DNA from: Pratylenchus scribneri
Lineage: Eukaryota > Nematoda > Chromadorea > Rhabditida > Pratylenchidae
Reading direction: 5' to 3'
NCBI GenBank assembly: GCA_030063045.1
Contig: JAQSEB010000159.1
Span: forward strand, 434,001 to 498,000
DNA: 64,000 nt
The translations under genes and the position numbers were made by a program. Positions 48,688-60,619 of this stretch are shown here, piece by piece (position 1 is the first letter of the stretch; each line of letters opens with the position of its first letter). A model generated the notes under the pieces. That model was given only the letters and a program-made list of their open reading frames with translations. It had not been told where the DNA came from and did no database searches.

Positions 48688-49340
48688 CAAATTCAAATTT
48701 GTAAATCACAAAAGGCGAATTCAGGTCATCCGATCAAATTCAGGCGAAATTTTCATTGCTGGCTGCACTTTCGCTGCGCATTGAATCAGAGAGGCAGCGG
48801 CATTTATTGGCTCGTCTGGTATAAAATCAATAGAAGCAGGTGGCCAAAATTTGCCCTTTCATTTCATCCGCTCCATTGGCCAAGAGATTGATTGAGGGCA
48901 ATAATTTGGCCAAATGCCAAATAGCTATTTGGCTAATATCGCCCGCTTCTCTACTCCCCAGTCTCGATTTGCCGTCCCAGAGGTAGAAGGTTTCAAAACC
49001 ACGCGCTCTTCCTCAGTCTCTATTTCTTCCCATTTATTCGAGATTCAAAATCCCCGGAATAATTTAAAAAAATGAGATGTTAACTTAATAGGCAACAGAG
49101 TTTGGTCAAATTCAGCCATTTTGAATAAAATTGAGAGAGAAAATATTCCATAAAATTTAACATTATAAAAACTTTGAATTTTTGAGAAGAGAAAAGCGCG
49201 CGCAATTGGTACAGACGGCAGAGAATAGAGAAAAATGATAGGCCCCAGACGCGCGTTGTGGGCATGTGGCCATTGGCCAATATAAACTGCATGCAATTGC
49301 AGGCAACCGCCATTCATGAGAAAAACGATAGGCTGAAATT
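48688..49340. repeat. Dispersed repeat module, copy 2
   Basis: Matches 21037-21700 plus one unit of the tandem array at 21.6-22.0 kb, with small indels. Same orientation and same order relative to the astacin last exon as in the first locus. Confidence 0.9.
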
Positions 49341-49348
49341 TGGGCGAA

Positions 49349-49990
49349 TTATTGGCTCTCATTCGCTCTTATAAGCTTAGAGGTTCGCTTTTCCATCCCT
49401 AAGACCATGTATCTAAGTGCTCCGACTATTTCATTGGGACTATCATTATTCTGCGTTCCACTTATTTGGCGAACAAATTGTTCCGAAGGGCGAGATTTGT
49501 TAAAGTTGCCAAAATTGTTAGTATTATTATGAGTCCGATTATTCACATTAATTCTTTTTCCATTATTCTTCCCAATTCCATTTGAGAATAATTCAAAGTC
49601 TCCAAAATCATTTTTCTCGATAATCTCGATTCAAAATTTTCCAATTTCTCATTAATTTTTGTCGTCAATTCTCTTCTCATCATTTCCATCCTATTTGCAA
49701 TTATTCAAATTGTTCAAAACAGTATTGCAACTCCGATTACAGCTCATTTTGAGTCTGTTCGAATTTTGTAAAAGGGTTCTCATTTCAACCCAAAAATTAT
49801 TTACATTGTTATTATCGGCGGAATTTTCATTAGGATTGCCGTTTGCTGCTACAATTTCTTCCGGATTGCTTTGTTCGTTGGCATTTTCAGTATTATTTTC
49901 GCAGTCTTCAGCTTCCGAATTATTTGAGCTTTTAGCGAACCTCCACCTCCCTTTGCTGTCCCGCTCTCGAGTCCCAACCATGGCAAATAT
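49349..49990 (-). pseudogene. Gag-like retroelement remnant
   Basis: The minus strand starts MVGTRERDSKGRWRFAKSSN, an Asn/Glu-rich region to 49691, then in another frame a helical stretch (EMMRRELTTKINEKLENFES), then SRPSEQFVRQISGTQNNDSP to 49349. Three frames would be needed, so it is broken. Upstream, near 50075 on the minus strand, TTTGGTAGCACCGAATG could be a primer-binding site starting TGG. Charged gag-like N-terminus plus that site suggest an LTR element. No protease or polymerase is seen. Confidence 0.45.
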
Positions 49991-50099
49991 TTTGAAGATT
50001 TAATAGAGCTTTACTCTATTGAAGAAAAACAGCAAATTGAGGGAGGCCTTCATTCGGTGCTACCAAATACAACCGTGCGCAATGGATGTGCAACGAAAT

Positions 50100-51159
50100 A
50101 AATTAAATTCAATTTATTTAAAGTCAATTTATTTATTTTCCAAAATTAAATTAACGAAATCACTTGATGATAAATTAAAATTAACAATATTGAATTAATT
50201 GGGAATGTGTGTGTGGAATTGGAAATTTGATGAAATGAAAATGGAGAGTCAATGGGTCCAAAAAGGGAAATAGATGCCAAATATCAATTTAAAATTATGA
50301 CAATTAATCAATTTATTACACTCGGGGTACCCTCTAGTCTCCTAAATGTAGACTAATATGATCGAATTCGACGTTGATCCTATAGCAAAATGGGGAAAAC
50401 TTTTAGCAGAAAATAATTGGGTATGGCTAAAAATGGAGGCAATACGGTCAAATTCCGCGCAAATCGGCTCGAATTAAAAATGCGAGGGGCAAATTCGGGA
50501 GATTTGTTCCAATTAGTCAAAAGAAGGCTAAAATGATTTTGAACGCTGATTGCTAAATTGAGGTGATTTTGAGTAAAAAATGGGTATAATTGGCAAATTT
50601 GAGGAATGATTAGGAAGGAGTGAAGGGCAAAGATGGTCATTTGATGGGAAAAAGGCAATTTTCTAGTCAACCAAAATACGAGGCAAAAATTTGAACTCGA
50701 AGAAGACCAAATAATGGTTGCGAGTGAAGAACCGGCATAACGGTGACGCACTTTTTTCTGGGTCTTTCCCAGATTCAAAAATATTAAATGATGATGATGA
50801 TGGGAAAAGGAGGATGGGCAAAATGGAATAGCTGTGAGAGATGGAAGTAAGGAGGAGGAAAAATTGCTCTTCCGGTCCACAATTGCGCAAATAAAAAGTT
50901 TGAATTCAGAGCAAATTGGGCGAGCGAAATGGAAGGTGGGAGCCATATTTTCCCGTTCAATCTCAGATTAAAATGACCCATGAAATAAGGGGAGGGAGGG
51001 GACAAAGAACCGAAAAGGTTAGATTTGCCCGCAAAAATGGAGGTAATTGGGGCGAGTTTGCCAATCAACATTTGGCAAAGAATGAGGATGAGGACAAGTG
51101 CCGTATAATTTTTAATTAAATAAAACTTCTAATCTATTTTCAATTCAACTGGCGAGCGA
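50100..51159. other. Region without a supportable gene
   Basis: 50100-50400 could be part of a retroelement LTR (AT-rich with AATAAATAAA on the minus strand). 50400-51120 has open frames on both strands but no motif; an ATGATGATG microsatellite sits at 50790. Confidence 0.35.
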
Positions 51160-51366
51160 ATGACCACTTTTCAATTGCAAGATCAATATAATTGGATGAA
51201 TAATTTCTACATCATTTGCCGTCATCCAATTGAGCAGCAACCGACAATCAATTTGGAATTTTTGGAAAATAATTACCCGGATTTGTTCATTTGGAGCCCT
51301 TATCGCCTCCACAGCAATTATCCATATCCCCGTTTGCTGATTGATCGGCGAATGATCTGTATTTAA
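51160..51366 (+). CDS. Possible 68-aa hypothetical protein
   Basis: The frame MTTFQLQDQYNWMNNFYIIC...YPYPRLLIDRRMICI has better codon composition than its surroundings, with aromatic- and Pro-rich content and no signal peptide. There is no splice partner or family. It could be an isolated exon or chance. Confidence 0.3.
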   Translation: MTTFQLQDQYNWMNNFYIICRHPIEQQPTINLEFLENNYPDLFIWSPYRLHSNYPYPRLLIDRRMICI

Positions 51367-52289
51367 AGAATATTGAAGAGTGGAATGGATGGGATCATCA
51401 CATAAAAAATACTTATCAATTTATTTCATATTATTTTTATTTTTATGCGACATTTTTGATTCGAATTTCAAACTAATAAATTTTTTAATTTTTTTGAAAA
51501 AAAATTATCAACTGCATAATTTAAATAAAATAAATATAATAAGAAATCACAGCTCACTATTCATTAATAGAATTTCTAAAAAATAAATTATAATTAATTA
51601 TAAAGAGAAATATATAAAATGGCGCAAAAGTTTTATAAGATCTTTGATTTTGATCATTTCAAATATTTTTTGAACAATTCTCTCAATTTGTTCCATTTTC
51701 AATCACATTTCGCCGAATTTCTCACCGAATTGCAAAACCATTTGCATCATTGTTTGAATGGCTGAGACTGCATTTTTTTATGTGGCATTCTCACGTTTTA
51801 TTGCCAATAATTCTGTCTGGGATATTTTTTTTCAAAAATAATTTTCTTGTCCATTTCTTCTATCGGAATTCCATTTTCATTCGAATTCATTTTTTAGAAA
51901 TTATTTTTGATGAGCAGATATTGGAAATTAATTTTTTTGAAATTTTTACTCCAATTGATAAAAATGCAAATATTTTAAATTTTTAGGTTCAAGATCAATT
52001 AAAAAAAATAAAATTTTCCACTATTCAATCAATCCAATATCATATTATTTTCGTCCCATCAAAATGGGGAAATATTTGAAATTTGCTCCGAATGAATTTC
52101 CCAAGCGTTCCGTCAATTCATAATATAATCCAAAATTGCCCATTTTTTAATAATTTCCCCCCGCTATATTTTATTGTGGGAACTCTCTGGGAATGGTGAA
52201 TCACAAAAAAATTTGCCCTAGGCAATATCATTTAAATCCTCATCTGCTGAGCTGATTGGTGCGCATCTAATAACCAATGGCTTAGGGGC
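51367..52289. other. AT-rich intergenic DNA
   Basis: No gene called. 51720-51760 (GAATTGCAAAACCATTTGCA) resembles 43443-43480, a short dispersed repeat. Confidence 0.4.
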
Positions 52290-52424
52290 GTGTGTGAAAA
52301 TTATTTCACTATAAAAGATTGTCAATGCCGGTAGCCAAAGCTGCTCATCATTTACCAATTACAGATGGCATAAACTTCTTCTCAACTGGATAACTTGAGA
52401 AATTATTAAAAAAAACACACCAAC
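52255..52424 (+). promoter_or_regulatory. Promoter-like cluster without an identifiable gene
   Basis: AACCAATGG (CCAAT box), GGGGCGTGTG and CTATAAAAGATTG (TATA box) occur in order within about 60 bases, followed by a GC-richer leader and ATGGAAAATCGG at 52425. The reading frame from that ATG is only 14 codons, unless GTAATT at 52444 acts as a donor. No following exon was identified. Confidence 0.35.
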
Positions 52425-52766
52425 AATGGAAAATCGGAAGATAAGTAATTGGATTTTTAAATTACAATAATTGTTTCTAAAAATACTGTATAATTTATCA
52501 AAGAAGGTAATTAATTGCTAATTTTGAAATGATGCAAAAAAAAAGTTTATAAACGCATTGTAAATGATGAATAGTGTTGATTGGTGGATCTAGTCTAGAG
52601 AATTATTGGACCTAGAGGAAATAATTTTAATTTAAACAATTGAAGAAACAATTAATCGAAATTTTTAAAATTACATAAAAGATATGAAGATGAGAGATTA
52701 ATGACTTTTTACGACTAATCATTTTGATAATTGAAATAAAGATAAGGGGGGATTCTTTGTAATGAC

Positions 52767-53148
52767 CAGGTGGAACCGAAACTCAAAAAAATCGAAACGA
52801 AACTAAAACATCGAAATTAAATCGATAATCGAAATTTTTCAAAAAATTTTTAATCTAACAAAATTTGCAAAAATGCTGAAAATTGAGAAAAATGAAACTT
52901 TTTTATTAAAAATTGATTTATTAAAAATATTTAAAATTTGCATTTTGGTATGCAAAAAAGATTATTGTAAAGAAAAAAAGGAAATTTTCAAAAAATCTTC
53001 CAAATTTTTGATTGAAACTAGCAAAGGGTCCCCCTTTGTCTTTTTCGAAATTTTTCGAAACTCAACACCTTTCGAAATCAAAATCGAAACGAAACTAAAA
53101 CATCGAAATTTCGACGATCGAAATCGAAGTTTCGGTTCCACCCCTGCT
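52767..53148. mobile_element. Short inverted-repeat element (MITE-like)
   Basis: The ends read CAGGTGGAACCGAAACT and, inverted, CAGGGGTGGAACCGAAAC. Subterminal CGAAACGAAACTAAAACATCG appears in both halves, and TTTCGAAATTTCG-type repeats fill it. A degenerate duplication (GTAATGAC / CTGCTGAC) is at best weak. Confidence 0.65.
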
Positions 53149-53399
53149 GCTGACTGATGAAGGGGAACTTTTTCTGTGCGGAGGTTCTATTCAATATCCA
53201 TATTAATAATATTACAAAAAAAAAATAAAATATCAACAAACATAACGCAAATAGCGTAAATGCTCTATTAATGTGCCCTATGTACCAAAAATTCCCTACC
53301 CCAAGCCAAATTAATCACTTCTATAGGAAAATGTTGAAAATTATTCCCCATGAGGGATATTATCAGAGCATAAGTGTATATGTGGTGTCGGCTTACTCA

Positions 53400-56300
53400 T
53401 CAGGAGCCTCTGGCTCTTCCACCGTTGTTTGATGACGAATTATTGTTATTGTTGTGGAAAATGACATTATTGTTATTGGTTTTCCATGCTACCATTGGTC
53501 CGCATGCGACAACCTGAGCGGTAAAAATTTTTTAAATCTTTTTTTCTGTGAAATTTTTGTGAAAATAAAAATTTTTTTGTGAAATTTATGTTAAATAAAT
53601 TTTTTTGATGCTTTGTTAAAATTATTTTCTATTAGATTGTATTTTTTAATTAATATTTATATTATTATAACACAACCTGTGAAGAGTGGCTTTGCGAACT
53701 GGCGCGAAAAATCCATGGAAATTGCCTGCAGAATGCCTTGCGATGCTCATCACTAAAATCAATTTTTTATGATTTAATTTTGTTTATTTAAATTTTTTTT
53801 AAATTAAATTTTGGGGCGCCCTATAGCACACGGAATGTTCGCCCCAGTTCCCTTGATTTCAAGGGAAGTTTCCCTCAATTTTTCCCCCGATTTCGAGGGA
53901 AAGATTTCCCTGTAGTAAAAGAAAATTCCCGGGGAGGTTTTGCCTTATTTTTGGGGGAACTTTCCCTCGAAATGTTCCCCTAGAAATAGTAGGGGAACTT
54001 GCCTACCTCTTCACCTTTTATTTAATTTAATTAAAAATATTAAAAAATAGATAAAAATATAAAATAAATTGTGGCTAATAAAAAAGACTCTGCTCTATTT
54101 TCCTATATAAAAATTTTAATTTTTTATTCATGTTAAATATTTTTAAATTAATTTTGAAAATCAATTTTAGGTTCACAAGAAAGCCCAGATTTTTTTACAC
54201 ATCCCTATGGAAGAAAAAATATTTTAAAAAATAATAGAATTTATTTATAGATTTTTAAATAATATTTGTAAAAAGGGAAGATTCCCCCGATTTCGAGGGA
54301 AAGAGGGCGGGATTCCCTTGATTTCTTTTTTTACCAAATTTCCCTTGAAAATGAGGGAAAGTTCCCCAGAAAAATTCCTCGGTAAGTTTCCGGGGAATCT
54401 TCCCTTGTTCTTTTTTTACGGGCCCAGGGGTCGTGCTATATACCATTCGACTCCTCTCGGCGAGCCGAGTCCAACGGTAACAAAATTATGTCCAGGACTT
54501 AACCGGTTAAAAAGTTCAGTATGATAAATCAATAAAAACCTCAAAAGTGAAGGGTCCCCTCAATAGATCGAAAATTTTTGTAAGTTTTTTGGCAAAATTA
54601 CACCCGGGCGATATGTTAGATTTCTTTAAGACTCCTCCTATGCTCCGAGCCTCTAAGCCCTAACCCTATCCCCTAAACTTAGCCCCTACTCTGAGACAAA
54701 AATGGCCATAACTTTTTTATATTTCGGTTTTTTTTGCTTAACCAATGGCAGATTCGGACTCCTCTCATCGAGACGCGTCGATTGAGCTATAATATGACCA
54801 AAAATATTCAAAAAAATTTTTTCGAGTTTTGACCCATAGGGGGGCCCTTCACTTTTGCGATTTTCATGATGTCATAACTTTTTTAATGGTAAAGTCCGGG
54901 ACATAATTTTAGTACCATTGAAATTGAACTCAGCTCGCTGAGAGTAATCGAATGGTATAATCGTATGGCACCCAACCAGAAAGTTCCGAATACTATATAG
55001 TTATATAATAATGCCAAATTTTGATAATAATTAAATTTTAATAATGAAATTTATTTATATTAAATTATTAAAATTTATCTTTATGAAAACCAAAGAGAGA
55101 TCTCGAACAGGCCATATTATATTATATTTCTCGCCCTTTTTTTGGCAAAATGGCTTGCCTGTTCAAATAGAGCACAATGGGATCGGTGCCGGCCGACAGG
55201 CAGAGCAGAATATTGGTGGCGGCAGCCCACTGGCGCTGCACCAGTGGAGTCATCCCATCGAGACGATAGATGAGCACCAAACCTTTCATTTTATTTTCTT
55301 ATGTATATTCCTCGCGATTTTTTTTTTAAATTTCATTTGAAATTTCCGATCAGATTTTTATCTCGATTTGTTAAAATGACGTGGTCCGAAAATAATCTAT
55401 GTTTTTAATGTTTATTAAAATTTTTGCATAAAAGAAATTGAAATTAAAATTTTCATCTTATTCTTATATCAATTTGTTATAAAAAATTTTATACATCTGT
55501 TTTTTTTAATTTTCAAATTCATGCAATTAATTACCACCCCGTCCATTACTTTCTCACTCCTCATGTAAAATTCAAAAAAATTTTTTATAATTACTAAATT
55601 TACCAAGCTCGCTGATGGACCAGCCTGCGACTTGAACGGCAAGGATGATGAGCAGCGAACGAAAAATGTGTTGATGAGGGCTGCCTGCTTGGAATATTAA
55701 ACTTACTGATTGGAATTTTACTATCTTAATTATAATGAAAAAAATTTTTTTTTAAATTATTTCAATTTTTCAACTTTTTATTAATTTAAACTGATTTTAT
55801 AATATATTTTATAATTTTTTAACTTTTTCACCCACTGCTTTCTTCATTAGCGCCTCTGTGTCGCAAATCCCAAAGCAACTTGGCCCAGAAAACCATATAG
55901 CAACAAATGGAGAGCAAACTAATGCATAAAGCGCTGGTCATCAGCAATGAGGTATTGTCAGCCAGCAGGTCGCTGATTGTGCACAGCCCGGGATGATCCG
56001 CTCGTTCCTGCTGTATTTTCATGAACACAATGGCCAGAATGGTGGACGGATACAGGGCGGATAGAGCCATCATTGCACACAAATACAGTCGGCCAGTGTA
56101 TTGAATATGCCTGTATAAATATAAGGAGTTTGTCAGCTTCTCTTATTCACAATTTTTATAACTATTTATTTGGCGGAATTTTGCAAAAAATTACAATTTT
56201 TTAATAAGTACATAATTTAGAAAAAAAAATAAAAAATTCGGAATTTTTTTTCGTCAATTTTTATCGGTAATCGCTAAGCTGTATTCAATGATTATGTTAG

Positions 56301-59300
56301 AGAAAATATAAAGCTTTTCAAGCGTAAAAAAATTTATAACTCCAAGGGATAGCCGTTTTGAATTGATTTTTATATTCGAATTTTTCAGGCAAAAAATGTC
56401 AAGCCGCCGTCTCCCTCCGACCCAAGCATCACAAACAAACACACCGCCATATTTTCAACTTTAAATGTTTAAAACTAATGTTAATAATTTGCTTCATCTA
56501 GGCGGCATTTGTTGTTTTTCTACTTTTTGTGGTTTTTTACTATTAATAAAATAGAAAATTAGATGTGAATCAGTGCTGCGCCTTTCGGATTTTATAGCTC
56601 TGGCTACAGCTCCGAGCTCCGACCCTTCAAATTTTTCGTCCCGCTCCGAACTCCGACTCCCAAAAATTTTTACTGGAGCCGGAGCTGGCACAGGTGTGAA
56701 TATCTATTTTTAAACAAATTATTTCTCATAATTTGCCCCCATTTATGGTGTTTTGTAACTTACCAAAGGGGCGTGAAAATGCTGATAATTCGGTCGATGC
56801 CAATCACCAAAATCATGGCAGGTACGTTGAAGAAGCCGAAAAGTGGAAGAAATTGGATGAAGAAACATTGGAAAATAGGAACAGAGGGAATGGAGGGAAT
56901 CAGCGTAATGAGAAAGTAGATGGGTTCACAGCATTCCAACAAAATGTTGCAGCAGGCACAGTAGCCAATTAACACTTGGCATATGCCATGCAATTGGCTA
57001 GAAAAAAAACATTATAAAGGAAGAAATTTTAACATATAGTGGGTTTTTTTCATCGGATCGAGTGATAGCTCTTTCGATAGAGCTCGACTAGCTCTATCGA
57101 TCTAGATATGGAAGAAGTTGCGCCAAGTTATTTAACAAGTTTTGCAAAGTTGCGCATGTTGCCGCACAACTTAGAATTACTTCGCGAAATTACACCCGAG
57201 CAATAAGTTAGACTTCTTTAAGATTCCTATGCTCCAAGCCCTAACCCTAATCTTAGCCCCTAATTTTAGCCCTAATTTTGAGATTAGAAATGATCATAAC
57301 TTTCTTATGTTTTACGGGGAACCAATGGCAGATTCGTGCTACGCTCATTAAGACGTGTCGATCGAGCTATAATACGACTGAAAAATTTCCAAGTCTTGAT
57401 CCTTACGAGGTCTCTTCACTTTTTCAAATTTCGGCATACTGTTTCTCAGCCCCTATGTGGTTTTCGAACTTCCTCCATACCTAAATCAACTCAGTTTCTC
57501 GAGTTCTTTCGAATGTGATATCACTCGACCCGAACGGACAACTAGAAAAAAACCCTGATAAGTGAAGAGTACCATAAAGGAATTTTAATGTTTTGTTTTT
57601 AATAAACAATTTAATTTTATTGTGATGAATTTTTTAAATAATAATTTTAAGATAATTTCCAATCACCGAGAATATAGTGTGTGGGATATAGATAGTGAAG
57701 TGAAAATTGTTAAGAAATGAAAGGTAGGGAAGAGTAAGAATTTAAAAAGGGAATAATATGAAATGTGAAAACGAAAATATTGAAAATTTATAGAAAATTA
57801 ATTAAGCAAAGATAAAATTACATCCAAGGAAAAAAGTCTAGTTTTTAAGAGATGGGCAATTTTGTATTCCTTTCGAGTTGTATTTACCATATTTCCTTCA
57901 ATTTACCCCCGATGGCTCTATTTTTTAAATTCCCTCACAGAGGGGGAGGGCTCAATTGGGCGCGTTTTACGATTACGACATTTGCGGATGAAACGGTCTG
58001 GTGTCCCTGGTATTTACGTTGCTTTGGTATTGTTTATAATTTTTTATTAGGCATAAAATTAGCTATAAAATGATATAAAAATAATAATTAAAATTCTGTT
58101 TCTGGCCGTTTTTTGATCATAACTTTGTGAAATTCGACAATGGGCAATTATTTTCATTTTATAGTTAATTTTATGCCCAATAATATATTATAAATAATGC
58201 CAAAGCGGTTTCACCACTATCGGCACCAGACGGTTTCGTTCGCAAATGTCGCGTCCGCTAATGTTGTATTGCCCAATTGGGAGAGAGGTACAACTTGAAG
58301 GGGGAGGGGGGATTATATTGGTGGAAATATGATAAATGATGTGAAATAGTGGCCTGAAATATATATAATCGCATTTTAAAAGAAATAATTTTATGAGTAG
58401 ATTTTTGCTTTGGTAAAGCATTAGCATTTTCTGGGTATAGTTTCTATTGGAATGAAAAAAAACATATTAACCTTTCTCATCTATAAAAAAAATGGTTCCA
58501 TGACAATTCGGCAGTGCGACAATTCGGCAGTGAGACAATTCGGCAGTACGACTATTCGCGACAATTCGGCAGTGATTTTTTTTTGTTAAATAAATATGTA
58601 TTTAGGGGCAATCAATGATGGGGAATCCGAATTTGGCATTAGTTTTTCATTATCTTCATTGGCTGAACCGGTATAGGTTTGCAAACCGGTTTCGAAAAAT
58701 TGAATTTTGGTATTTTGGGACATATTATACATGAATCGACGCGTCTTGACGAGCTGATCGCGAATCTGCCATTGGTTTCACATAAAACCCAAAAATAAAA
58801 AAGTTATGACCTTAAATTTGCATAAACTAGTAATTTCATGATAAAATGGTCATAACTTTTATAATTTTAGGTTTTATGCGAAACCAATGGCAGATTCGCG
58901 ATCAGCTCGTCAAGACGCGTCGATTGATATATAATATGACCCAAAATACTAAAGTTCAAATTTTTTCAGACCGGTTTGTATAACGGAAATGGTTTAAAAA
59001 ATTATTTTATTAAAAAAATAATATCATATTCGGATTCCCCATCATCGATTGCCCCTAAATACATATTTATTTAACAAAAAAAATCACTGCCGAATTGTCG
59101 CGAATTGTCGTACTGCCAAATTGTCTCAATGCCGAATTGTCGCACTGCCGAATTGTCGGACCACCAAAAAAATAAATTCCTACCGATTGCGAATGGTCAC
59201 TGCCACCAGTGCGGCGTTCAGCAAAATGCTGATAAAATTCAGGGCACAGTTGAAGCCATAGATGGCCAGCAGAATGGTGGATGCCTTTGCCTGGTCTGGC

Positions 59301-59353
59301 GACACATAGCCCCCAATATTTTCCTTTGCCGCTTCTTCATTTACCATTTCCAT
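53400..59353 (-). CDS. Seven-transmembrane chemoreceptor, srsx-like, complete
   Basis: Seven exons in matching phase: 59184-59353, 56764-56997, 55836-56110, 55604-55684, 55159-55282, 53677-53752 and 53400-53513, 357 aa. TM1 is in STILLAIYGFNCALNFISIL. Exon 2 ends TM3 with MILVIGIDRIISIFTPLW, the srsx-type GxDR motif. Exon 4 (HIFRSLLIILAVQVAGWSIS) is TM6. Exon 5 gives TM7 (ATNILLCLSAGTDPIVLYLN) and exon 6 the SDEHRKAFCRQF tail. The C-terminus is Asn-rich. The intron after exon 5 uses a GC donor (AG|GCAAGC) that keeps the frame. Long introns contain several inverted-repeat elements, including a 660-bp palindrome in intron 1. Likely a neuronal chemoreceptor; the ligand is unknown. Confidence 0.88.
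53822..54440. repeat. Inverted-repeat element rich in GGGGAAnTTCCC, receptor intron 5
   Basis: Both ends carry TATAGCAC, inverted. Both halves hold many CCCTTGATTTC, GATTTCGAGGGAAAG and TTTCCCTCG motifs in opposing orientations. No coding capacity. Confidence 0.55.
54436..54965. repeat. Inverted-repeat element with CAATGGCAGATTCG core
   Basis: Left TATACCATTCGACTCCTCTC opposes a right copy reading TATACCATTCGATTACTCTC on the other strand, about 65 bp each, imperfect. The interior holds AACCAATGGCAGATTCGGAC and ATCGAGACGCGTCGATTGAG plus CCCTAACCC runs, shared with elements at 43.0, 57.1 and 58.7 kb. Confidence 0.75.
57050..57550. repeat. Inverted-repeat element of the same core family, receptor intron 1
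   Basis: Left ATCGAGTGATAGCTCTTTCG faces a right GGTCGAGTGATATCACATTC on the opposite strand. The interior includes GATTCCTATGCTCCAAGCCC, CCTAACCC runs and ACCAATGGCAGATTCGTG. Confidence 0.7.
58505..59160. repeat. Long palindrome (~660 bp) in receptor intron 1
   Basis: The arms are near-perfect reverse complements to within about 40 bp of the centre. The outer ends carry four spaced copies of GACAATTCGGCAGTG each, then TAAATACATATTTATTTAAC and GATTCCCCATCAT strings. The inner parts carry the CAATGGCAGATTCGCGATC core in both orientations. The right arm stops only about 25 bp from the exon 1 splice donor. Confidence 0.92.
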
Positions 59354-60619
59354 TATAATATAAAAAAATTATAATATTTGCCCTGTAAAAAATAACAAAA
59401 AATTACAATAAGAATATAAATATATTCAATTATTAAAAATATCAAAATCTGTTCAAATGAAAGCAAATTGAAGTTTTCTTTTTTTTTAGTGAATAAATTT
59501 TAATGAGAAATTAAATTAATGAATAAATAATCTCTGCCTATCCCCATAGACGCCTTTCAGATTTGCCATTTTATTTATAGAGCAAATTCCAATTACAAGA
59601 ATTAGAAATTGAATTTAATTGAACATTTCCCCGCCCCCTTCTTTTACCTCTTTTAAATAAAAAAAGAAAACGAACAAAAATGAAGAATAAGAAGGCCGCT
59701 CTTGGAAACATATTTATCGCCTTGCTTTGAACAATCAAAGAGAAATCAAAGGTGGATATCGCTGCACGCAATTCCATTTTTAGAAGGGCGCAAAATTGAC
59801 ATAAATTTTTTTATTTAAAAAGACTAAAGAGGAATAAAAAATTTGTATTTGAATACAAAAAAAGTGTTCAACCTCAGTAAATGGAATGGAATTTTTATTA
59901 CAATGGAAATATGAAATTGAAAAATGCCTAAATCCGAATTTGATGTAATTTTTCCATTCAAATATTAGTAGTGAAAAATTAAAATGCAATGTTGAGTGGA
60001 GTATCAAGAGAAAATGGAGGCCAACAAATCTTCGAAATATTATATGTACAAATTCAGTCCAAAAATTTTTTGCCGATTTTAGAAATTTTTCGAGGAAATT
60101 GCGAGCAGAAACACATTTTTGTCTGTGCCCACAAAAGATACAAAAAACTCATCAAACAATAACACAAACCTTTATTTCACTGATTTATTTGAATCTTTTA
60201 AAAAAATATTTTATATGGTCAATTAAATTAAAAATTTTTTAATTATTTTAATTTTAAAGATTTTTTTGCATTATTAAATGCTTATCTTCATTAGTAGCAG
60301 TTAAAATCAACCAGGAGGAAAATTAATTTAATGAATGGTAGTCCTATAGTATTCGTTTCATTTTAAAATGAATAAAAAAATAAGAAATAGATGGATAAAA
60401 CAAAATTAGAATATAAAAAATACAGACAAAAAAAATCATTTAATATTAATATATTTTCAGAAAATTACATTTTTTACTTTGATTTGCCATAATTTGTTTT
60501 ACAATTGTCTAGGCCATTACATAAGAAAATTATTTTTTTTTTAAATTTTATTTTAATAATGCCTTTTAACAATTTGAATGAGAAAATAATAAAAAAATAT
60601 GAATATAAAAGTTGATAAT
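59354..60619. other. 5' flank of the receptor gene, AT-rich
   Basis: Upstream of the receptor start codon. No coding, repeat or RNA signal that I can support. Confidence 0.4.

Noticed and set aside
50380..51119. Overlapping long frames on both strands, one of 188 codons
   Set aside because: No motif, splice partner or codon bias, and both strands are equally open because of composition.
56733..56972. 79-codon plus-strand frame
   Set aside because: Antisense shadow of receptor exon 56764-56997.
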